Source: Eutypella sp. D-1
Lineage: Eukaryota > Ascomycota > Sordariomycetes > Xylariales > Diatrypaceae
NCBI GenBank assembly: GCA_023313575.1
Contig: JAJTTP010000034.1
Location: 62,001 to 126,000, forward strand
Length of the DNA stretch: 64,000 nt
Reading direction: 5' to 3'
Shown: positions 33,480-44,904 of the stretch, one piece after another
How the letters are laid out: every line of letters begins with the position of its first letter
How positions within the stretch are numbered: position 1 is the first letter of the stretch
Program-made: the position numbers and the translations under genes
The notes under the pieces: generated by a model
Databases searched by the model: none
Told to the model about the DNA's origin: nothing
The model's input: only the letters and a program-made list of their open reading frames with translations

Positions 33480-35787
33480 TGCCAGGGTCCAACCGGGGAC
33501 AGAGATCCAGACTGATCCAAAGACAAGTTATCCATAGTTTAAAAATTACTTGCAGGCTATCTTTATATAATTAAGCTGGTCCATTCAATCGAAATTCCGG
33601 CTAGCCTAACATTGAGCCACTCGTTTGAAGGCCCACATGCCACATGGCCTTCTAGTCCCCGGCCCCTGTTATTTACAGATACCGAGTCCGGAAGACGGTG
33701 GGTCGTAACATGAGCCCCAGCTTCGATTCACGGCTCTCGGATAATCTTGATAATCCAATACGTGTGACAGGTCTCATCCAATGTCAATTTCATCTAGGCC
33801 CTGCAGAATAATGGCAGAATTCCTTTCTATCATCATGGTTTCCCAGAACACCAATCTCCGAAAGAGACTTCAATCCAGTTAGCAACACATCTAATAATGT
33901 AGAGCCTCTTGACGATGCCAATACGAAGAGAAAAGCAGCCGATATAGAACGGCTAATATTTTGCTAGAACGAGCTCATATCAAGTGACTACAGTGAGAGC
34001 TTGGTAGGAAGTACACCTTAAGCACAACCGCCAGGAGCAGTGTCTTCTCCTAGTTATCCAGGCTACCACTAGCAGGCGGCAGGCAGGACAACCGCGGGCC
34101 GACTGCGACTAAGTGCGCACGGGGGACTGTTGATTACACACCCCGGTTATTCAGCACTTCTCCCATATCAGCTCCAATCGGCATTCTACATGTCCAACTG
34201 TCCGCTCAGCAATAGCCCAATTAGATCGAGTCAATTTGATCTGACCAAAGTCGTCGCGAACGAATTGATAATATGTATGCCGTCAAATATCATATGCGCT
34301 CAGATCCCAAGAAGCTACGCAGGACTCACTAGAGATAGTTCATTGCCAGCTCACGAGACGCAATGCATCTAAGTCTACAGTTTTCCCCTCGTCGGTCTCC
34401 CTATAGACTTGTCAACTATGCATCAGCTAGGAGGCTCGAGATCCTCGAAGAAGAATAGGGATCATGAGGTAGCTCACTTTGCTAGACTACGTGTAATTTC
34501 CCTTTCCCGTCCAGTGGTTCGGGTCTAACCCTACGCGATAGGACTAATGCCGACAATCGAGAGCTATTAGTGGCGTCCGGGGTCGCTCATCCCATCACGA
34601 ACCGATCACGATGCGTGGACCTGGTCAGTCCCAGCGATCTGGAACCCGACAGACTCAGCTCAAGGACTCAGCTGCGAGAGAAGTAAGATATGGGCTGATT
34701 ATCACCTGATATTTTGGTAGCGTCTGCGTCGTGGTTTTCTTTCTTCCTTTTTGCTGCATGCTTTGAGGATGTGCATGATTAAAGGCAATTATCAAGATGT
34801 TCAGTTCATGTTGTCTCATGTTGGCTACCGCTAGATCGGAACAGACTCTATGTTGGCATTGATCGACACAGCCATCTAACAGCAGCGGTCGCCCGAATTT
34901 GAAATTCTGTATGTGAAATGCGTATGGCCAGAGCGACAAAACCATGGCAATGAACCGGCGGTAGGATATGGAATTTTGTTTTCTCGATTTACTCATTAGC
35001 AGCAGTACCAATGAGCCGGAACTGCGAACCAGGATGTGTTCGTGACCCATTGATCGGAACTAAGCCGTCTGCTAACGGAAGAGTGGATGGCGCGATCCCA
35101 TATGAATCGGTTTAGTCCATCCTGTACAGGCCTAGCTGATGTGACTGGTTCGTCCGAGTAACAGATTCCGTGACAGGGTATGTAGCTAGCATACTAAAGA
35201 GCCGGGCCAAATTCCGGTGCCTTCCTGCGGAAGCGAGGTTCACGATCGTGGATGCGTTTAAAGCCTACAAGCTGCTTGAACGAGCGCTATCTTTCAAGTG
35301 TAGTGCACTCTCCCTAGAGTGTAATTTCGTGGGTTCGGACTCTCGTGCGAGGTCAAGCGAGAGCTGACTGCTGCCGCTGTTCCTTTCCCTGTCATAGTCT
35401 CTCGTAGGCCTCTATCTTCACATATATCAACGCGCTTGCCTGCCGTTTCCGCCGAGAAGAAAATCGAGAGATCTCGTTAGCCATGCCGTCCATTCTAGCT
35501 CTCGAGCTTTAATACTTGGTCAGCTTTATGACTTCCCGTTCTTGTTTCGTATCTTCCCGTTTCGAAGATAACGTCCATCTTCGATTTCACTCCTTACCCA
35601 TTATGTTTATATAGCACCTAGAACCTTGCATTCCTTGATGAATCGTTTCTTACGTGGCATGCTTCATACTCACTTCCATTCAGTCCTTTAACGATAAACG
35701 AGAAACCTCCCATACTCAACCCAGTACGTTCTATTAGAGACCTCCCTCCGGATACCTACTAGCCATTACCTCCTATAATTCTCCAAT
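33480..35787. other. Long gene-free region
   Basis: 2.3 kb without a supported gene. A 131-codon minus-strand ORF at 34655-35050 lacks any recognisable feature. The last 400 bp, C/T-rich, is probably the aquaporin promoter and 5' UTR. Confidence 0.4.
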
Positions 35788-36970
35788 ATGGTTTCCGTCA
35801 GCCTCAAAAATCGGTAAATTAGATGTATCCTCTTCACCAAATCCCTTTTTACTTGATGTATAGGCTAGCCCTTGCCGTTATGGACTCTAGAGCTAACTCG
35901 TTGACAGTATGTTATCCACCATGGCCTCCTTGCTCCCATTATCACGTCTTGCTTGGAAGACAAGGTCCGTCCTCTGGCTTATAATAATTAACCATCCCAT
36001 AGACCTCGTTGCCGTCACGGCAGAGTTTGTAGGAACATTCATGTTCCTCTTCTTCGCGTTCGGCGGCACCAATGTCGCGAACACGAGCAGCGTTAACGGC
36101 GACCCCGCGGCGCGACTGCTGTATATCAGCCTCAGCTTCGGCATCAGCCTGATGGTGAACGCGTGGGTGTTCTTCCGCGTGAGCGGGGGGATGCTGAACC
36201 CGGCCGTAACACTGGCCATGGTGCTTACCGGCGCCATTGATATCATCCGCGGCGTTCTGGTGCTCGTGGCTCAGATCTTGGGCGGCATCGCTGCGGCTGC
36301 CGTCGTTGATGGCCTCACCCCTGGCCCCTTAGTAGTCACTACCACCCTTGGTGGCGGTGCCTCGCCCGTGCAGGGCTTGTTTATCGAGATGTTCCTCACG
36401 GCCCAGCTGATCATCACCATTTTCATGCTGGCTGGTGAGAAGCATCGCGGGACTTTCGTAGCACCCGTTGGTATCGGTCTATCGTTGTTCATCGCTGAAC
36501 TAACGTGAGTCTCTTCTTGATACGCCCGTTTCATAGACAGGCAGATATAATGAGTGTGTTTTATATCCGATTCTAATGTATCACGCGCCAATTACAGTGG
36601 AGTCAACTATACGGGGGGCAGTCTTAACCCAGCGAGGTCCTTCGGCCCGGCAGTCATCGCGGGATTTGACAAGCATCACTGGATCTACTGGCTGGGCCCG
36701 ATTCTGGGCTCGCTACTTGCTACCGGCTTCTACCGCCTTCTCAAGGTTCTCGAGTACGAGACAGTCAATCCCGGACAGGACAGCGCGGGCGATGCTGCGG
36801 CCGAGAGCTACCGGTGCGCGATCTCTAAGCCCAGCCTCCCCCGCGGCGACTCCGCCCATTCGGACGAGAAGCTTAAGTTCCCGAGCATTTCGGAGGTTAC
36901 CACCATCGGTGTGAACGGCACGACAGTGTCGTACGCCAGGGGCCCGAACATGGAGGCGGCGCACGCCTAA
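35788..36970 (+). CDS. Aquaporin / major intrinsic protein
   Basis: Three exons: 35788-35813, 35908-36504, 36598-36970, 331 aa. The short first exon is inferred from an in-phase ATG, a GTAAAT donor and a GCTAAC...TTGACAG acceptor; translation could also start at 35909. Six membrane spans are visible. The first NPA box is GGMLNPAVT (106-108) and the second [12 protein letters not shown] (218-220) with the pore Arg221. Span 1 is [20 protein letters not shown]. These features indicate an orthodox water-channel type rather than an aquaglyceroporin, which usually has Asp after the second NPA region. The C-terminal tail of about 70 residues is cytosolic and Ser-rich, with possible phosphorylation sites. 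Located in the plasma or vacuolar membrane. Confidence 0.92.
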
Positions 36971-39900
36971 GGAGGTGAGCTAAAAAGGAGGCCACTTGCC
37001 TATAGCCGCTGGATTCCGCTCGAACGCCGCCTAATGGAAATTAATAAGTGGGAGGAATGTTGTGTTTTCCTTTATTTCGACCTTTGAGCCTATTTGGGGA
37101 CGCGACAGACGAGGACTTAAAAAAAATATCGTTCCACAGAACCGTGGGCGGGTTACTCAACAGAACCGCCGTAAACCGGGCTATCCAACAGACATTCAAA
37201 ATCCAGCAAACCGCGGACAACCGAGGCCGCCTGATACAGATACAGATACAGAGTCATATCGACCCGTGCTGGACTGGCTACATGCGCTAGGGCATCGCAG
37301 CGGTTGTTGCTCACTCTTTACCTTTCTTTACAGTGTCATGAACATGGTTTAAACGTATGTCGCAGGTCATGACGAGACGACGCAGTAACGTGCTCTCATT
37401 ATGATTGTAGCCATTACAAATATTATATAAGATCACCATTATTCTATGTAGCTACGTGCCTGAGACCCTAAGCTTCTTGTCTGTCTGTGTACGTCAACTC
37501 GTAAGGCCGGAACGCTCAGTATATGTGCAAGCCCTTGAAATCTCATTTAGAATGGCGATGCGCTACTGGAGACAACAAGTCTTAACCTGATTAATCTGTG
37601 CTCGGTCGATGTCAGGAAGCAGCCCCATGTGTGACTACCTAGCTCGCCTCCGTTAAGGGATGAAAAATTTAGGGCACTAATAGGGGCTAGCCCCCAGTCA
37701 TCTGCGCCTCCTTTTCACGTGCTGTCGTGAACTGGAGCTTTGTACGAATAGGGGCCGAAGGCCATCTGTAGTTACTTAGGGACGTTCGAAGAGATTAGTA
37801 CACCCATTCGACCTCAATCCGAACCATCATTCTCGTACCAACCTTTGACTTTCCTCGCTTCGCGCCATATACTCCAGCGAATTCCAAATGAGGTTGCCCG
37901 CGTGGGTCTTAGTGCTTGCCAGAGATGAATTTCAGTAGATAGATTTTAATTGTACATAAGGCGGTGTATCGCGCTTGTCGTTACCGATTAGACATCATCA
38001 TAGTTGGCGGTTCTCAGCACAAGAGCCCCCTTTCAGCCCTGCGCGCTCCGTGTCACGTCGATGCCAAGCCGCATAGGACTGAATCAACCGATAGCATAAA
38101 CATCGTATTTGACAATTTGCAAAATAATAAGATCGAACCCCTGCTATTCTGTGGGGGCATTTTTTAGTAGATTGCTTCTTGAAATCCTTCGACACTACTT
38201 ATTATATGCCAAGGCATGGCGGCTCGTCGTATGTGCACCAATGAAAATGCGATTAAAGTATCTAGCACTGTATATCGAAGTTTACCTAGTCTCTGTTCGA
38301 CTTTTCTATACTTATTCACGGTATCACGAGATTTACACTACGTAGAGAGCTTACTTTTATAATGATTAACGGAAAAAATTCGACAGCCGTATGTAGCAAT
38401 TGGTGAATGCACACTCACCAATCAGGGGCGATGACATCGCATCAGAAGAGAACTTCGGCAGCTTCCGTTCATAGGGCTGAATAGGCCTAGGCAATCTTCA
38501 AGTTCCTTGTAAACCATCTCCCAAGTCGTCCAAATTCAAGACGCAATGACGCACTACACTAATACACACCACCACCGACGCCTAAGGGAAACTGGGTGCG
38601 TTTTTCTTTCCTTAGATAATATGTGCCGGGGAGCACCGTGCCATGATGCATTATTGCAACGACCGCATATCCCTTCGTAGCTACCCGACGGAGAACATAA
38701 GGATGTTCCGGCAGCAGCTACGGAGAGCCATTGCCCATGCGATAACTACAATAACGGTGCAATAATGCCAAATCATACGTAGGCGGCGGACCTTGTATCC
38801 AGCCTGTCAAACAGCGAAGCAACCGCAAGATGTGGTCAAGGCAGGAAGTCGTACCCGGAGCGGTGCGCCAGCAAGTCCCGAGCGAGCGGCAGTGCAAGAA
38901 TGCCTAACTCATAGTGATAGTATGATGAACCCACTACTGACTGATTCCGGCAGTCGGAGCCTGAGTGAGAATGAACTAGATGTGCTACATACATATTATC
39001 TAGGGTGACTATAGCAAAGCAAAGCGCGGCATAAGATCCCACTACACAGAGGTTTCACCTCCTTCGTACATACTGCCTATATATACGTATATGAATTGAA
39101 AAGACGAGAGCCATACCCAGGTTGGACGCGGAGCAGACGCCGAATATAGTCCGGTGAACAGATGCCGAATATGGGTATAATTTCCAACGCGGTGATTCCT
39201 CCTGACACAAAACCGAGGAACACGGGAGGAGGGAATTCATCTTCCGGTCCTTCACAGCACTCCTACCCGTGCGGCGTGGACTAGGTAGTCAACGAAAGGG
39301 CGCTGCCAAACACCATACTTCACAATAAATATCCTTACATCGATCTGCAGTCCCTGTTCCTGGTTCTCATATGTGTTCACCTATCAAGTCACCGCCCCTT
39401 ACATACCTCCTATATAGCATGGCGCAGCCAAGTTCAGATATCGATAAGGTATTGATTGATTGATCTGCGAGCGGTCATCTTGGTGTATACATAGACGAGT
39501 AGACTCGAGAGAGCCGATATCGATGATGGAGGACAAGGCAAGGATTCGACTCCAGCAATTTCCAATCTTGGCGATTCCATTTCTCGCGGTACGAGAGCAC
39601 AAGCACAAGCACCTGCACTACACTCTCGTGACACGAACCGAAATCCTATCTTGCACCGCCCGTAGGTTTTTACCTCGTTATGTAAGAGTCGCAGACCACT
39701 CGCGTATGTACATAACCCCCTAACTATCCCAGAGGGCGCCACCCCCTTTCACCACGGTAGTTGAACCACATGGCTAGAGGTGTACATGTACGTATGACAA
39801 ATACCGGCAGTTCCTCGCATCCATCCATCGTGGGTTCGTTGGGCGCCATGAGCTTGTTTACATGGACCTATGCTATGCTATTCACATGTAGGATCCACAT

Positions 39901-40928
39901 AACATGTGTCCTGGCCCTACACTAACTACACATGGCCATATGGGATTCTAGTGCCGGTTTCGACCGGTGAGTTTTTCCCTACTGCTGTGGGGGGGGGGGG
40001 GGTTGTGGGGAGGTTTTCTTTACAGGACATATTAATTATGATTTGGAATTCACAGACAAATACCTGATTCTGCCTACATTACTTCGGTATAGTATACTTA
40101 CCAACTTATTGGGTTAAGTATAAAACCTTCCTGCCAACGAGCCTCCCCTACTACTGTAAATCTGCACAGTCGGTACTTGTAAAGGCGTTGGTAGACCGCC
40201 AAGAACCAGCTCCAGTATAAGAAAGTGAGCTGAGGTGGCTGGCGCTGAGGCTAGCCCGGTACACAGGTACTAGCAACTACCTAACTGAACTCACTAGGGG
40301 CCCGTAGGATTCGACCGTATGATGTAGATCAGCGCGACGACAACACAGAGGGAAGGTATCTGCGCCCAGCTATCCATAACTAGTACTACTTATACACAAT
40401 AACTAGGCCGCGGGTCGAATCATCCACGCAGCGAATGCCGTTAAGCAGGTGGCGCCAAGAAACCACGGTATAGGGTTCTATATGTGGAGAGGGAGAGAGG
40501 TGGGGGGGGGGGGGGGAGAAGTGCGAAGCTATACATATTATGGGAACGAAGGATCGTGATGCTGGAAAAAGATCGTCATGAATCACCAGAGGGAAAAGGC
40601 AGAGTTGAGCTGTTAGGCTTTTTTTCGTTCGTTCCAGCTAGTAGGCACCTCAGTGGGTGGATAAGGGATAATAATAATAAAGGTTTCGCTGTGCCCGCCT
40701 GTTAGATTAGAAAGGGTTCCTCCCCTTGAGTTTCCTGTTTTCTCCCGCGAGTAGAAAGAAAACAATAACCCCCCTCCTTCCTCCCCAAGCTCGACAGATC
40801 ATATGATCCGGTGGGTATAATCGGCCAGTAAAGAAGCAAAGCAAAGGCATCTATCCCTCATAATAACGACGACGACTTCACCTGCAAGACCACCGCTACA
40901 TCACCAATCCCCAAAACAAAACCACAAA
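36971..40928. other. Long gene-poor region
   Basis: Nearly 4 kb with only short ORFs on both strands and no domain I recognise. It contains GATACA repeats near 37237-37253, G runs of about 14 at roughly 39989-40002 and 40501-40515, and AT-rich stretches. The last 200 bp, C/A-rich, looks like a 5' UTR of the next gene. Confidence 0.45.
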
Positions 40929-42200
40929 ATGGGCAGAAACAGCATATTCCACCGAACCACGCTCCTAGCAGCGACCCTCGTCGCGACGAGCTCACTCGTG
41001 ACCGCACAGCGGGAAAACGACTCAGACCAGTCCCAAGTGTACCTGCCGATCGTGGCGCCGGGGAAGTCGAACCCGCAAGACCCGGGCACGGAAGCGTGGG
41101 AGCTGTTCGAGAAGGCGGAGGCGAATTCCTCGCGGTCGCTTGATTTCGACGGGTCGTCGTGGTTTACTTCTGGGGATGAGGAGGAGGATGATTTGGAGGG
41201 CGTGAGGAAGTGGACGTGGCGTGAGTACACTACCTAACTACCTGACTTGACACCAACCCCTTATGCACCCCCCCCTCCCCCGGGAGATGAGAGATGAAAT
41301 GTGCTGATATGGAAGGGCAATCTCCAGGCGTAAGCATATCGGATTTCGCGGTGCCGAACGCGCGGTCTCAGTTCCCCGACGAGCTGGGGCCGCTCGTGGA
41401 CCCGCACGTCGTGAATACGGTACACCAACTAGAATGGGAGGGCGACGAGGATTTGTCCGAGGCCCTGGGAGGTACTGATGAGCCGTTCTGCGTGGCGTAC
41501 TTTCATGTAAGTCGACATGGGCCAAGACAACCGCCGCCCGCCACAAAAAGTTTTTTCTTTATTGTTTGAGGACGAGAGCTGATACCCCCCACAGGGAGAT
41601 TTCCCCGCGAACGTGACGAACAAGATAACAGACGAGACGGGGAAAAACTCGTACTGCGGTCCCGCGCTGGGAGAAGCGTGCGTGCGGGCGCTGAAGAAGG
41701 ACGGGCGGATCCAGAGCGGGTGCAGCGGTACAAAGCGGCCGTGGTTCTCATTGCCGGAGTGCGCGGACACGGTCGGGGCGGTGTTGCGACCGGCGCAGAT
41801 CGGGACGTCTACGATCGCGAACGGGAAGAACTCGAAGAACGACACGAGCACGAACTCGACCTCGACCGGTTCCAAGACGTTTAGGGACAGTGGCGATGGC
41901 TTCCTCTCGATCAGCAGCGCCGCGTTTAATGGTAGTGATCGTGAGACGTACTATAACGCGACGAACCGGCTGCAGATCGTCATGTTGCAGGCTAACCACC
42001 CGGAGACCGGCAGTTTGAACAGTGAGCCCAAGCTGCTCTGCATGCGCGTTAATACTACCGAGTTGCCGGAGCCGGAGGAGGCCGAGGGTGAAGCCGAGGG
42101 TGAGGGTGACGGGGAGAACATGGGTTTTGGCCTGCGAGCTAGTATTGGGGCCACTTTCACAGCCGCGTTCGCCGTCGCGGCTGGCCTCGCCTTGCTGTAG
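40929..42200 (+). CDS. Secreted, probably GPI-anchored cell-surface protein
   Basis: Three exons: 40929-41220, 41328-41506, 41595-42200, 358 aa. The donors are GTGAGT and GTAAGT. The signal peptide is MGRNSIFHRTTLLAATLVATSSLVTA. The middle part has a Cys-containing domain (DEPFCVAYFHGDFP ... SYCGPALGEACVRALKKDGRIQSGC ... LPECADTV) and many N-glycosylation sequons in a Ser/Thr/Asn-rich region (NDTSTNSTST). The C-terminus has an acidic Glu-Gly stretch, a small-residue site and a hydrophobic tail ending AAFAVAAGLALL, as in GPI precursors. Membrane- or wall-attached location is likely. I do not recognise the family; proteins of this type are common in Sordariomycetes. Confidence 0.83.
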
Positions 42201-43336
42201 GCTCAGCTAGGCTAGGGGTAACCTTAGAATGGAGTGTGCTGTCTATCTGTCGTTCAGTTGTACTATATGCAGGAAAGCCATAGAATCCCGGGATTTAAAA
42301 AGGTGGCTCGGGCAATAGATATATCGTAATGTACTCATCCAGGCGCTATCTAGCAGTTTGGAAATGCCGAGATCGAAGGCCCAAGTGAGATTAGATTTTG
42401 GAATAATCATATTAGTCTCCAAACTTGACTTCTGTTCCTCTGACGTGGGTACAATTTGACGAGTGTTCTGATTATTGACAGGTTAAGTGGCGTTATTTTT
42501 GATATCATGCATGTTGAAAGGGTTTTCCCGCCTTCCCAGGGAAATGATGCCTGAAAAGGTCCGTCTTCATCAGAAATTAGAGGCCGGGGATTTCGGGATA
42601 TGCGAAGGGAGAAGTGGCAGTAGCTCGTGGATGTCGAAGCACAGCGCAATCACAGATGTCCGTCTTCCTCTGGTTCGCCAACCCAAGAAGGAACGCTGAA
42701 CCTCCAGTCAATACCCTCGCTCATCTCCGTGTCGTTTAGAAGAGCATCAGGTCTTGCAATGCGTGAGAGTGGCGTCATCATCCCACTAAGTGCTGATGGT
42801 GACTAGCCGGGGATGGGCGAGCACTGTCTATAAGCGACAGGAACAGCGAGGTTCTGTTTACTCCACCGCGTAGACATCGGGTCGCTGACGGGATGGCAGC
42901 AGGCTCGCAGACACCATAATATTGCATTCCCGCGCTCTCGGGTGGGGCAAGGTGGGGGGAACGGGTTTGGTTTCTTCCATGCAGTCGTTGCGTTGCTCGG
43001 TCCTCGTCGGCTTCATGGCTGCTCCTTCATGGCCCTTCCTCCATAAGTCTCCGATAATTTATTCATCGTTGTCCATGCATCAAAGGAGGACGGTGTTATG
43101 GTCTCGGGCGGCGCGGGGGAGAAGGAGGATCCTTAGAAGGGGTGCCGCGAAGTTGATTACGCAGTTCGCCGATGAAATGAGTTAAGAAGCCATCGGGAGA
43201 AAGATTAGGATCCCCTACACACATACATACATAGATACATAGCATGGTCAGCGCCTAGGTAAACGAAAGCCATATCAATATACGCACATAATGCATAGCG
43301 CATCAAAGAGAGAGAGAAAAAAAAAAAAAAGGAAAC
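42201..43336. other. Convergent intergenic region
   Basis: Between the GPI-type gene and the small minus-strand gene. An 87-codon ORF at 42922-43185 has no recognisable feature. A poly-A/GA run lies near 43305-43330. Confidence 0.4.
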
Positions 43337-43516
43337 TCAACTGGTAGCTTCCCCCTGGCGCAGGGGCTCGTTGGGATCACGACCGTGCTTGTAATCCTGG
43401 ACGCGGCGATGGATGGCGCGGACGCCGCGATGGAAGGAGGGGGAGCGGAGGAGACGGGCTACCATGGCGTTCTCGAAGAGGACGAAGGCCCGGATGAGAA
43501 GGTTCCAGGGCGCCAT
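43337..43516 (-). CDS. Mrx7-like small mitochondrial protein, 59 aa
   Basis: Intronless small gene, strongly biased to G/C-ending codons. The product begins MAPWNLLIRAFVLFENAMVARLL and continues with RSPSFHRGVRAIHRRVQDYKHG. A hydrophobic helix followed by SPSFHRxVRxIHRRV matches the short family of MIOREX complex component 7 (Mrx7) proteins, conserved in fungal mitochondria. In yeast the MIOREX complex groups mitochondrial ribosomes with RNA-processing factors. The assignment is from memory of the pattern, so moderate. The gene is easy to miss because of its size. It stands alone, 1.4 kb upstream and divergent from the ApsB-like gene. Confidence 0.72.
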   Translation of the reverse strand: MAPWNLLIRAFVLFENAMVARLLRSPSFHRGVRAIHRRVQDYKHGRDPNEPLRQGEATS

Positions 43517-44904
43517 GATGGCTTTACTTAAGTACGGGCTTACGTAGAAAAATATCTTGGGATGTTGTAGAAGTAGAGAGAGAAGACAAAACCTGAATTA
43601 AGGCCCGGGGGGAGGGTTAAGACTCTCTTCTACCCGATTCTCCGGATGTTAACTCCGTATAGGTAGTGTACTATGACCTACTTATATTATGTATATGATT
43701 ATATATGCTCGGTTAAAGCAATACCCCGCTTACGAGCCAAGACTTATCGGCGCGCATCCGGGGGATTCTATACTTGATACTTGATAGATACTGTTTACTA
43801 CCGAGCTCCGGGCTCCGTGTTTAGTGGATACTACTATCTTGACTGTTTAAAGTACGTTAATAAATAAATAAAAAGAGGGTAGAAAAAAAAAGAGAAAAAT
43901 CCCTTCAGACAATTGTGAAACATTTTTGTATTCGGGACCGGTGGGGTTGATTGGTTAGTCTATAAGCCGAGTCTAACAATGCACATTCTAGCTACTTTAT
44001 GTACCTATCAACCTTAACTACCACCTGCAAGTGTACGGAGGTGAGGTGGGAGTTACGTCTACGGTGCTTCACTAAGTTATGGTGTGGTTGCTTGTCTCCT
44101 ACTTAGGTACTTAGCGCGTTATCTGACGTTCCCGAGGGGCTTTTCATACTACCACCTACCTACAGATAAGTGCGTACTTTAGGCAGGAACGTCCGAGCGC
44201 GACGTGCTAATTTACCTGCTACCAACAGCCCTGGAGTACCTACTTAGGTATCCTATATAGGTCCGTCCGCAGTACCTAAAGCGTGGAGAAAAACATTTGA
44301 TAATGTCTTGATCATGTACATCATATCTTTCCTCTGTGCTTCTCTGCCCACACAAACGGTTGTAACAATCACGCTTTATCACGATTAAGTTACCTACCTA
44401 GGTAAGTATATACGATTAAGTTACATACGCACGTACGGCATTGTAGGTACCTTCAAAGTTGATAGATACAGGTACGAACGGACGTGCCTCTTAGTCCCTT
44501 TCCCCCATCCCCATCATCGTCACATCCACCACCGCATCCACTAACTGTACCACACCTTGCACACCAGACATCAGACACCCACCCTCACATCCACTTCCCC
44601 CATACTTACCTACATACCTACATACCTACATACCTACCTAGGTAAGTAGGGTAGTTAAGTACGAAGTACTACTGAATGAACTCAATTCGCTAATTAACAC
44701 AAAAAAGGCGATTTGCGACTTGAGAGAGAGTTAGAGAGAGACAACCAACTATCCCTTCCTTCCTCTCCCCCTCACTTCCACTCACTCTCCCTTCAATCAA
44801 TTCAAATTGCTATTACCGTATATGCCCACACCAATTACATTCCAGAGTTAGGTAGAAAAGGGAGAAAGAAAAAAGAAAGAAAGCTGTTGATGAGTTGAGT
44901 TGCT
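43517..44904. other. Divergent promoter region with ACCTAGGT-type palindromes
   Basis: Upstream of the Mrx7-like gene (minus) and the ApsB-like gene (plus). CTACCTAGGTAAGTA-type sequences occur near 44393 and 44633, with several ACTTAGGTAC variants around 44103-44275. CATACCTA repeats lie near 44607-44637 and GA-rich leader sequence just before the start codon. Confidence 0.45.

Noticed and set aside
34655..35050. 131-codon minus-strand ORF
   Set aside because: No recognisable motif, signal peptide or codon bias; expected by chance in a 2.3-kb spacer.
35958..35992. Extra short intron in the aquaporin N-terminus
   Set aside because: A GTCCGT...CATAG pair would be under 40 bp and breaks the reading frame.
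42922..43185. 87-codon plus-strand ORF
   Set aside because: Composition is Arg/Ser-rich without any pattern; convergent spacer.
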